Shown in pieces: positions 1 through 5,172 of a DNA stretch of 5,460 bases (the first letter of the stretch is position 1; each line of letters begins with the position of its first letter). The position numbers were made by a program, and so were the translations under genes. Origin of the DNA: an uncultured bacterium (lineage in GTDB: Bacteria > Cyanobacteriota > Vampirovibrionia > Gastranaerophilales > Gastranaerophilaceae). The stretch covers positions 1 to 5,460 of the forward strand of contig CASELB010000077.1 of assembly GCA_949288685.1 (NCBI GenBank), given 5' to 3'. The notes beneath the pieces are model-generated. The model had not been told where the DNA came from, did no database searches, and saw nothing but the letters and a program-made list of their open reading frames with translations.

Positions 1-72
1 CGAGTGGCTAAAGGCGACAGACTGTAAATCTGTTCACGAGAGTGTACGGTGGTTCGAATCCACCCCTGCCCA
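1..72 (+). tRNA. tRNA-Tyr (anticodon GTA), 5' end cut off by the window
   Basis: The anticodon arm is visible as stem ACAGA (17-21), loop CTGTAAA (22-28) and stem TCTGT (29-33). The anticodon is GTA at 24-26, which reads tyrosine codons. A class II variable arm follows (CAC, GAGA, GTG at 35-44), as expected for bacterial tRNA-Tyr. The T arm is GGTGG (48-52), TTCGAAT (53-59), CCACC (60-64). The 3' acceptor strand is CCTGCCC (65-71) with discriminator A72. No CCA is encoded, so it must be added after transcription. About 11 nt of the 5' end (acceptor strand and start of the D arm) lie outside the window. The last 16 nt are duplicated further on. Confidence 0.95.
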
Positions 73-127
73 ATTCTTTAAGACTCCGCAAGGAGTCTTT
101 TATCGTTTTAAGGGGTAGGATGAGAAC
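57..127 (+). repeat. 71-bp direct repeat, copy 1 (tRNA-Tyr 3' end plus terminator)
   Basis: These 71 bases recur without mismatch at 233-303, an offset of 176 bp. This copy begins in the T loop of the tRNA gene and takes in the 3' T stem, the acceptor strand, the terminator hairpin and 25 bases beyond it, up to GATGAGAAC. The flanks differ (base 56 is G and base 232 is C; 128 is C and 304 is A). A duplicated tRNA 3' end is typical of attachment-site duplication by tRNA-targeting integrases. A local tandem duplication fits equally well, because only 105 bp separate the copies and no integrase gene is present. Confidence 0.95.
80..102 (+). terminator. Rho-independent terminator of tRNA-Tyr
   Basis: An 8-bp perfect stem AAGACTCC (80-87) and GGAGTCTT (92-99) encloses a GCAA tetraloop and is followed by T residues. 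It lies 7 nt after the tRNA 3' end and should end the tRNA transcript. An identical copy lies at 256-278. Confidence 0.88.
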
Positions 128-132
128 CACCC

Positions 133-201
133 CAAAGCGGAGCTTTGTTTGGTTCGAGCGCGAACGAGCAGAGGGCGGAAGTCAAAACGGAGAGTTTTGA
201 C
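133..201. repeat. Cluster of three short perfect hairpins between the two 71-bp copies
   Basis: Three palindromic units lie close together. Unit A is CAAAGC (133-138), loop GGA, GCTTTG (142-147). Unit B is GTTCG (152-156), loop AGCG, CGAAC (161-165). Unit C is GTCAAAAC (181-188), loop GGAGA, GTTTTGAC (194-201). A and C share a CGGAG core at the turn (138-142 and 188-192). The stretch is richer in G and C than its surroundings. I see no coding sense in it. It could be a small non-autonomous palindromic element or an extragenic palindrome cluster. No family is recognised. Confidence 0.6.
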
Positions 202-232
202 TGTAGACCCGTTTAATGCGAGTGAGCAAGAC

Positions 233-303
233 AATCCACCCCTGCCCAATTCTTTAAGACTCCGCAAGGAGTCTTTTATCGTTTTAAGGGGTAGGATGAG
301 AAC
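233..303 (+). repeat. 71-bp direct repeat, copy 2
   Basis: This is the second perfect copy of 57-127. Here the tRNA-derived segment is not preceded by an intact tRNA. Upstream of it, a short match to the anticodon region of the tRNA (GACTGTA at 199-205 against 20-26) hints at a badly decayed second tRNA-Tyr copy, but the alignment needs several gaps and I do not call a pseudo-tRNA. The copy brings a second terminator hairpin with it. Confidence 0.95.
256..278 (+). terminator. Duplicated terminator hairpin (copy 2)
   Basis: This is the same AAGACTCC / GCAA / GGAGTCTT hairpin with its following T residues as at 80-102, carried in the second 71-bp copy. It should still work as a plus-strand terminator, although no intact gene ends here. 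It may insulate the downstream region from read-through from the tRNA. Confidence 0.7.
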
Positions 304-374
304 ATTCAAAATAGATTTGCTCCAAAAATCAACAGAGCTTCATTTTGTTGTATTTTAGTGCGACATATAGATAA

Positions 375-571
375 TATAATTTTCTATTTAATCCTAAAAC
401 ACCTAATGATATTGCAAAGGAATTGGTCGAAAAAATTAAGCAGCAACGAAAAAACTTAAAATTTCACAAATGCAGCTCGCTTCAAAATCAGATGTGAGTC
501 TTGGCTCTATCAAGAGATTTGAGTCCAAGCATGAAATTTTCCGGACGATAAAATCAAATAATAAAACTTAA
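375..571 (+). pseudogene. Remnant of an XRE-type helix-turn-helix regulator, frameshifted
   Basis: Two overlapping reading frames together read as one HTH protein. Frame one (375-461, after a stop at 372-374) gives a stretch containing PNDIAKELVEKIKQQRKNLK. A one-base shift at about 461 then continues as ISQMQLASK followed by SDVSLGSIKRFE and on to a stop at 569-571. The order 'RKxLKxSQxxLAxxSxVSLGSIKRFE' is what XRE/Cro-like DNA-binding domains of small antitoxin-like regulators show, with the SQ helix and the recognition helix VSLGSIKRFE. No ATG precedes the first part. Without the frameshift it runs into TGA at 494-496. The end (FRTIKSNN) looks like a shortened third-helix region. I infer a dead gene. 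A sequencing error at 461 could explain the shift but not the missing start and short C-terminus. Confidence 0.65.
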
Positions 572-689
572 TATACGTTTATGACTATTTAATATTTATG
601 TCCGTTTTTGTCGCAATAAAAAGTTACTATGTATAAATAGTTAAAATATGAAAGCATGACAAAATAATGCTTGCGAACAAAAAACTCTT
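572..689. other. AT-rich spacer with no supported gene
   Basis: This stretch between the HTH remnant and the end of the tracrRNA gene has stops in all frames at short intervals. It carries one weak hairpin (AAGCAT 652-657, ATGCTT 667-672, 9-nt loop) with no T-run on either side. I see no promoter that stands out and no coding sense. A second T-run on the minus strand (complement of 678-684) may back up the tracrRNA terminator. Confidence 0.5.
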
Positions 690-719
690 AAAAAAGAAGA
701 TGTCCGGCAATACCGGACA
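690..719 (-). terminator. Rho-independent terminator at the tracrRNA 3' end
   Basis: A 7-bp perfect stem (TGTCCGG 719-713 and CCGGACA 707-701 on the minus strand, loop TATTG) is followed by TCTTC and then six T residues (695-690). In compact type II-C tracrRNAs the last hairpin serves both as Cas9-bound scaffold and as terminator, which fits here. Confidence 0.85.
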
Positions 720-772
720 GGACTTCACGAAACTTTCTTATTATAGTAACGTTTCGAAAATATTTATTGTAT
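690..772 (-). ncRNA. tracrRNA, about 83 nt, anti-repeat at its 5' end
   Basis: The tracrRNA pairs with the repeat part of each crRNA, allowing RNase III processing and loading into Cas9. On the plus strand, 740-775 matches the repeat (in GTTATAG orientation) at 30 of 36 bases without gaps, so the minus strand is the anti-repeat. Differences fall at repeat positions 1, 9, 10, 12, 21 and 35. Positions 1 and 21 give G-U pairs, and 9-12 make the internal loop usual in such duplexes. The predicted start (~772) leaves about 33 paired positions. The tail has ATAATAAG after the duplex, a short region (about 738-720) that folds only weakly by eye where the nexus should be, then hairpin TGTCCGG/CCGGACA (719-701) and a T-run (695-690). 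A duplex followed by only this short tail is about as compact as the C. jejuni tracrRNA. Both ends are inferred from promoter and terminator, not measured. Confidence 0.88.
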
Positions 773-777
773 ATTAT
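770..777 (+). promoter_or_regulatory. Possible -10 region for the cas operon inside the repeat-like sequence
   Basis: The plus strand of the anti-repeat ends in TATATTAT (770-777), the counterpart of the TATAAT that ends each array repeat. TATTAT at 772-777 matches the -10 consensus at 5 of 6 positions. No convincing -35 is seen about 17 bp upstream, and no better plus-strand promoter appears between here and the cas9 start. If used, transcription would begin near 784, back to back with tracrRNA, and the two -10 boxes would be only 1 bp apart. This is a proposal, not a firm call. Confidence 0.35.
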
Positions 778-778
778 T

Positions 779-807
779 ATTATAAAAAAATAGTGTATTT
801 TTGTCAA
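779..807 (-). promoter_or_regulatory. Consensus sigma-70 promoter of tracrRNA
   Basis: On the minus strand, TTGACA (807-802) and TATAAT (784-779) are separated by exactly 17 bp (785-801). Both boxes and the spacing match the vegetative consensus perfectly, so strong constitutive expression is expected. The start point should lie around 772, at the edge of the anti-repeat. The -35 box touches the cas9 Shine-Dalgarno region on the opposite strand, so the tracrRNA promoter is wholly inside the cas9 leader. Confidence 0.9.
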
Positions 808-814
808 GAAAGGG
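806..814 (+). promoter_or_regulatory. cas9 ribosome binding site
   Basis: AAGAAAGGG lies 7 nt before ATG 822-824 and supports that start. It directly adjoins and partly overlaps the -35 box (802-807) of the opposite-strand tracrRNA promoter. Confidence 0.7.
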
Positions 815-821
815 ATAAAAA

Positions 822-3800
822 ATGGTAAAGGTCTTAGGTCTTGATATAGGGATAGCATCAATAGGTCATTCAATTATAGAATTTGATGAAAAAGAATTTA
901 CAGGAAAGTTTATAGATTTAGGCGTTCGAGTATTTACTGCCGCCGAGCAGCCTAAAACAGGAGCATCTCTGGCACTTCCAAGACGGGAAGCCAGAAGTGC
1001 GAGGAGACGATTAACAAGGCGCTCTTGCCGCTTATATAATATAAAAAAACTTCTATTAGAAAAAGAATTTATTACACAATCCGAAATAGAAGACATCTAT
1101 AACGCCAATACGTGTTTAACAGATGTTTGGGATTTAAGAAAAGAAGCGTTGGAACGGGTGCTTACAAATAAGGAATTTTACCGAATTCTCGTCCATATTG
1201 CAAAGCGCAGAGGCTTTAAATCCATAAGAAAATCTGAAGAAGCAAAAACAGAAGGAGATTTATTAAAGTCAATTAAAGAAATTTCTGAAAGTTTTAATGA
1301 AGGGAATTATAGAACAATCGGCGAAATGTTTGCTACAAAATATACACAAGGTGAGGCAAAAAGAAACAAAGCGGGTAAATATAATAAATCAATATCAAGA
1401 GATTTACTACAACAAGAAATAAAAGTTATATTTGAAAAACAAAGAGAACTTGGCTCTAAAATTGCAAATGAAGATATAGAAACCGAATATAGTAATATTG
1501 CTTTTTACCAGAGACCGTTAAAAGCTATAGAAATCAAATCGCCCTGCACATTTGAACCTGACGAAAAAAGAGCGCCTAAATGCGCCTATACATCAGAAAT
1601 CTTTACAATACTAAATAAACTTGTAAATTTACGTTTAATAAACGAATTGGGCGAAACTCGATTTTTAACGGCAGAAGAAATCGAAGATGCTGTTAATCTG
1701 GCTCACAAACTGGCAAAGGTTACATACAAGCAACTGCGCAAAGAGCTATGTCTTGAAAACAATATCAGTTTTTTGGGATTAAATTATAACAAAATAAAAG
1801 CTGACGGGCAATTAGAAGACCCGGAGAATATTGCTTTTATTGAACTTAAGAACTATCACGCAATCAGAAAAGTACTGGAAACCAATTCAAAACTTGGTAA
1901 ATCTTATTTTAATGTGATAAAAAATAATGAAAATTTTTTCAATGATATTGCGCAAGTTTTAACCTGCGAAAAAAGTGACGAAAGTATAAAAAATGCACTT
2001 GAAGAAAAAGGTTACAATGAAGAAGTAATAGAAAGTGTAAAAGGACTTTCTATGAGTAAAACTTCACACCTTTCAATCAAGGCAATGAAAAAACTTATTC
2101 CATATATGATGCAAGGAATGCGGTATAGCGAAGCCTGCGAAGCAGCAGGCTATAAAATAGAGGATAAAACAGGAGAGAAGCAATCATTGCTGCCTGTTCT
2201 TTCCGCGGAGCAATTAACAACCAATCCCGTTGTAAATAGAGCAGTATCCCAGACAAGAAAAGTTGTTAATTCATTAATAAAAAAACACGGTTCTTTTGAC
2301 GTAATAATTATAGAAATGGCAAGAGATTTGTCAAAATCAGCAGCCGAAAGACGCGAAATTAAAAAAGCGCAGGATGAGTACAGGGCAGAAAAAGAAAGAG
2401 CAAGACAAAGGTGCATAGAACACGGCTTAAATCCTGATAATCCGAAGAGCAACTTATTAAAATTTCGTTTATGGGAAGAACAGGGCGGATTCTGCGTATA
2501 TTCAGGGAAACATATTGACCCCAAGCGCCTGGCTGAACCCGATTATGTAGATATTGACCACATAATTCCGTATTCAAAGAGTTTCGACGACAGTTTGAAT
2601 AATAAAGTTCTCTGTTTGACGGATGAAAACAGGCAAAAAGGTAACAAAATCCCCTATGAATATATCGGTGAAGGGAAATGGTATGAATTTATACAACGGG
2701 TAAAGGCGTATCATTTAAAACCTGCTAAAACAAATCGTTTAATAAAAAAGAAATATGAACAAGACGGATTTAAAGCAAGAAATCTTAATGATACAAGATA
2801 TATTGCCAAATTTATAAAAGATTATATAAAAGAAAATCTTGATTTTGGTAATAATCTGAAAGTTGAAACAAGAAACGGGTCTTTGACAGCATTTCTCAGA
2901 ACACAATGGGGGCTAACTAAAAATCGGGATGAAAGCGACAAACACCACGCATTAGATGCTGCAGTAATTGCCTGTTCAACTCAAGGTATGGTTCAGTTTT
3001 TGTCAACTGTTTCAGCAAAACTTGAGAATTATGACTATACAAAAGATAGGAAACCACGCTTTAAAAAGCCATGGGAAACTTTTTCAGAAGACCTGGAACA
3101 ATTATTACATCAAGTATTTGTCTCCAGAGCCGTCAGAAAATCAGTAAAAGGACAACTGCACGATGAAACAATAAGGAGCGCAAAACATATAGAGGAAGGT
3201 TTTACAACAGTAAAAAAATCAATTTTAGAAATTAATTTAACCACTCTTGAACAGATGTTTGACAAAGAGAGAAATTACAAAATATATAACCTGTTAAAAG
3301 AGAGATTAGAAGAATTTAACAATGACCCGAAAAAGGCTTTTGCAGAACCCGTTTATATGCCTTTATCCGAAGAAAAAATTGCGCTGGGGCAGCAGCCGCA
3401 CCAAATAAAAAAAATAAAAATAAAAGATCCAAGCACTTCAGGTGTTTTAGTAAGAGGAGGATTTGCTAAAAACTCAACAATGCCAAGATTAGATGTATTT
3501 ACTAAAAAGAATAAGAAAGGCAAAAATGAATTTTTCTTAGTACCAATATATGTTTCTGACTTTGGCAACAAACTACCAAATAAAGCTATTAGCACAGGAA
3601 AAGACGGTTGGATAGAAATGAGCGGAGAGTATACTTTTCTGTTTAGTCTGTTTCCTGATACGTTAATAGCAATAAATCCGACAGGGAAACCCGAAGATGA
3701 ATTCTTAGGATACTATAAATGCTGTGATATTAGTAGCGGCGTATTGAAATTAGATTCTCATGACAGAACTATAAAAGAAAAACGATTTTCAACTAAAACT

Positions 3801-3893
3801 GCTGCATACATAAAAAAATATCAAGTAGGAATACTCGGCGATTATTACGAAGTAAAACATGAAAAGCGTCTTGATATAAAAAAGAAAGGTTAG
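822..3893 (+). CDS. cas9: Type II-C Cas9 RNA-guided endonuclease, NmeCas9-like, 1023 aa
   Basis: Cas9, guided by crRNA:tracrRNA, cuts both strands of invading DNA next to a PAM. RuvC-I opens with GLDIGIASIG (catalytic D8). An arginine-rich bridge helix follows at about 52-72 (RREARSARRRLTRR). An alpha-helical recognition lobe spans about 75-460. RuvC-II is IIIEMARD (E498). The HNH domain is at about 545-640, with D579, H580 and N603 in the spacing of SpCas9 D839, H840 and N863. RuvC-III is HHALDAA (H709, D712). The WED and PAM-interacting domains make up the rest, about 830-1023. All nuclease residues are intact, so it should be active. Blocks such as VPKTG-like QPKTGASLA, CTFEP, NLNDTRY, KAFAEP and LVPIY recall NmeCas9 (1082 aa). 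At 1023 aa it lies between C. jejuni Cas9 and S. aureus Cas9 in size. The residues at the NmeCas9 PAM-contact positions differ (D969, S972, V974). First gene of the cas9-cas1-cas2 operon; cas1 starts 5 nt after its stop. Confidence 0.98.
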   Translation: MVKVLGLDIGIASIGHSIIEFDEKEFTGKFIDLGVRVFTAAEQPKTGASLALPRREARSARRRLTRRSCRLYNIKKLLLEKEFITQSEIEDIYNANTCLTDVWDLRKEALERVLTNKEFYRILVHIAKRRGFKSIRKSEEAKTEGDLLKSIKEISESFNEGNYRTIGEMFATKYTQGEAKRNKAGKYNKSISRDLLQQEIKVIFEKQRELGSKIANEDIETEYSNIAFYQRPLKAIEIKSPCTFEPDEKRAPKCAYTSEIFTILNKLVNLRLINELGETRFLTAEEIEDAVNLAHKLAKVTYKQLRKELCLENNISFLGLNYNKIKADGQLEDPENIAFIELKNYHAIRKVLETNSKLGKSYFNVIKNNENFFNDIAQVLTCEKSDESIKNALEEKGYNEEVIESVKGLSMSKTSHLSIKAMKKLIPYMMQGMRYSEACEAAGYKIEDKTGEKQSLLPVLSAEQLTTNPVVNRAVSQTRKVVNSLIKKHGSFDVIIIEMARDLSKSAAERREIKKAQDEYRAEKERARQRCIEHGLNPDNPKSNLLKFRLWEEQGGFCVYSGKHIDPKRLAEPDYVDIDHIIPYSKSFDDSLNNKVLCLTDENRQKGNKIPYEYIGEGKWYEFIQRVKAYHLKPAKTNRLIKKKYEQDGFKARNLNDTRYIAKFIKDYIKENLDFGNNLKVETRNGSLTAFLRTQWGLTKNRDESDKHHALDAAVIACSTQGMVQFLSTVSAKLENYDYTKDRKPRFKKPWETFSEDLEQLLHQVFVSRAVRKSVKGQLHDETIRSAKHIEEGFTTVKKSILEINLTTLEQMFDKERNYKIYNLLKERLEEFNNDPKKAFAEPVYMPLSEEKIALGQQPHQIKKIKIKDPSTSGVLVRGGFAKNSTMPRLDVFTKKNKKGKNEFFLVPIYVSDFGNKLPNKAISTGKDGWIEMSGEYTFLFSLFPDTLIAINPTGKPEDEFLGYYKCCDISSGVLKLDSHDRTIKEKRFSTKTAAYIKKYQVGILGDYYEVKHEKRLDIKKKG

Positions 3894-3898
3894 AAAAA

Positions 3899-4786
3899 AT
3901 GGGATATAAAACTATTTTATTCAGCACACCTTGCAAACTTCATATAAAAAATTGCCAGTTGGTTTATTCTTCAATACAAGATGAAGAGGATATAACTATC
4001 CCATTAGAAGATATTTCTACGATAGTTCTTGAAAATATGCAAATAGAAATATCCAATTATCTTTTATACACTTGCGGAGAATACAATATAACCCTTTTTT
4101 CATGTGACAAAAAACATCAACCAAATGTTGTCCTAACGCCTTTTTACCAGCATAGCAGGAACACAAAAGTTGCTTTTAATCAAATAAATATAACAGAACC
4201 ATTAAAAAAAAGATTATGGCAAAAAATTATTAAACAAAAAATTCAAAATCAGTCTAATGTTTTAAAAATACTATTTGATAATAACACTCTGGATTATTAT
4301 TATGACAAAGTTAAATCCGGAGATACAACAAATATTGAGGCACAAGTCTCAAAACTATACTGGAGTTTATTATTCAAAGATTTTAAACGACATGCAGAAA
4401 CAAAACATAACGCGGCACTGGATTACGGATATGCAATCATAAGAGGTACACTGGCAAAATACACAGCCTCAAGCGGTTTAATCCCTTGCCTCGGTGTCCA
4501 CCACTGTAACGAATTGAATTCCTTTAACTTGATTGAAGACCTTATAGAATCTTTTAGACCTTTTGTAGATTTACTGGTTTCTACAATGGAAACACTGAAC
4601 GAACCGGAGTTAACAAAACAAGATAAGGCCTTGCTCTTAAATATACTAAATATGCAATGCCGGTACAAAGGTGAGCAAATCACTATTCAAAATGCATGTG
4701 AAAGGGTATGCCAAACATTTGTTAAAAGTATAGAACAAAACGACAATAATATATTAGAACTCCCGCAATTTATAGAGGTAAAATGA
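3899..4786 (+). CDS. cas1: Cas1 integrase of type II CRISPR-Cas, 295 aa
   Basis: Cas1 is the metal-dependent integrase that, as a complex with Cas2, inserts new spacers into the array. The N-terminal beta-rich domain (about 1-85) contains IPLEDISTIVLEN, typical of the family. The C-terminal helical catalytic domain carries the expected metal ligands: E147 in NIEAQ, a histidine at H201/H202 in LGVHHCNELNSFNL, and E217 in DLIESFRP. The usual length for type II Cas1 is about 290-305 aa, so it is complete. ATG 3899 follows the cas9 stop after 5 nt, and AAGAAAGG (3882-3889) inside the cas9 end provides a Shine-Dalgarno with 9-nt spacing. Its stop overlaps the cas2 start (ATGA), so the two are probably translationally coupled and made in similar amounts. 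No csn2 or cas4 lies nearby, which is the definition of subtype II-C. Confidence 0.97.
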   Translation: MGYKTILFSTPCKLHIKNCQLVYSSIQDEEDITIPLEDISTIVLENMQIEISNYLLYTCGEYNITLFSCDKKHQPNVVLTPFYQHSRNTKVAFNQINITEPLKKRLWQKIIKQKIQNQSNVLKILFDNNTLDYYYDKVKSGDTTNIEAQVSKLYWSLLFKDFKRHAETKHNAALDYGYAIIRGTLAKYTASSGLIPCLGVHHCNELNSFNLIEDLIESFRPFVDLLVSTMETLNEPELTKQDKALLLNILNMQCRYKGEQITIQNACERVCQTFVKSIEQNDNNILELPQFIEVK

Positions 4787-5115
4787 GCGTAAAAGGTGAC
4801 GATATTTTTATGAGATTATTTGTATTTTTTGATTTGCCGGTAACCAAAAAGAAACAACGGAAAATAGCCGCAAGATTCAGAAAAACTCTTTTAAACGAAG
4901 GATTTATTATGCTGCAATTTTCTGTATATTGCAGATGCTGCCGCGGTCAGGATGTCGTTGACAGAGAAATCCGCCGCATTAAGCAAATTATCCCTCCGGA
5001 AGGAAATGTTCGTATACTTCAAGTTACTGACAAACAATACGGCGGCATGTTATTTCTGATTGGACAACCTAAAAAAGAAGAGAGTTTGGGATGCAAACAA
5101 CTACTTTTATTCTGA
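4783..5115 (+). CDS. cas2: Cas2, structural partner of Cas1 in spacer acquisition, 110 aa
   Basis: Cas2 dimers bridge two Cas1 dimers in the acquisition complex. The ferredoxin-like fold signature begins with MRLFVFFDLP (conserved Asp D17 here), continues with EGFIMLQFSVYCR, which is typical of type II Cas2, and ends with GNVRILQVTDKQYGGMLFLIG before a short tail. Length is normal. The start at 4783 overlaps the cas1 stop as ATGA and has GAGG (4775-4778) only 4 nt upstream. An internal ATG at 4810 (residue M10, directly before RLFVFFDLP) has AGGTGA (4794-4799) at a better 10-nt spacing. Type II Cas2 proteins often carry a few residues before this MR, so I keep 4783. The product would be 101 aa from the later start. 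Confidence 0.96.
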   Translation: MSVKGDDIFMRLFVFFDLPVTKKKQRKIAARFRKTLLNEGFIMLQFSVYCRCCRGQDVVDREIRRIKQIIPPEGNVRILQVTDKQYGGMLFLIGQPKKEESLGCKQLLLF

Positions 5116-5122
5116 TTTTTTT

Positions 5123-5172
5123 AATAATAAAAACACCAAACCTCTTGGTACTGCCAGGTTTCGAGGTTTGGT
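5123..5172 (-). terminator. Terminator at the cas2-proximal end of the CRISPR array
   Basis: A 10-bp perfect inverted repeat, ACCAAACCTC (5135-5144) and GAGGTTTGGT (5163-5172), encloses an 18-nt loop with its own short stem (TTGG/CCAG near 5145-5157). Read on the minus strand, it is followed by GTTTTTATTATT (5134-5123), so it should stop leftward pre-crRNA transcription before cas2. The stem ends exactly at the base before the first repeat. On the plus strand no T-run follows, so it does not look like a cas operon terminator. It supports minus-strand transcription of the array. Confidence 0.75.

Noticed and set aside
177..248. Second, decayed tRNA-Tyr ahead of the second 71-bp copy
   Set aside because: Only GACTGTA and a few more bases align with the real tRNA outside the perfect repeat, at shifting offsets; no cloverleaf can be drawn.
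149..358. 69-aa open frame on the plus strand across the hairpin cluster and the second 71-bp copy
   Set aside because: It runs through palindromes, a tRNA-derived segment and a terminator, has no good ribosome binding site and no recognisable motif. Its last 20 codons (ATG 296) do have AGGGG upstream, but the product is too short to support.
652..672. Hairpin AAGCAT / ATGCTT
   Set aside because: Only 6 bp, AT-rich, 9-nt loop, and no T-run or other context on either strand to suggest a terminator or site.
688..873. 61-aa open frame on the minus strand over the tracrRNA region and the cas9 start
   Set aside because: The sequence is fully explained by the tracrRNA gene, its promoter and the cas9 leader; the predicted peptide has no family features.
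2150..2524. 124-aa minus-strand frame inside cas9, and other minus-strand frames within cas9 and cas1
   Set aside because: They are antisense shadows of strongly conserved Cas9 and Cas1 coding sequence, with no start signals of their own.
4810..5115. Alternative cas2 start at ATG 4810
   Set aside because: Spacing to AGGTGA is good, but the overlap of ATG 4783 with the cas1 stop and the usual few residues before the MR of type II Cas2 favour the earlier start. It is noted in the cas2 entry as possible.
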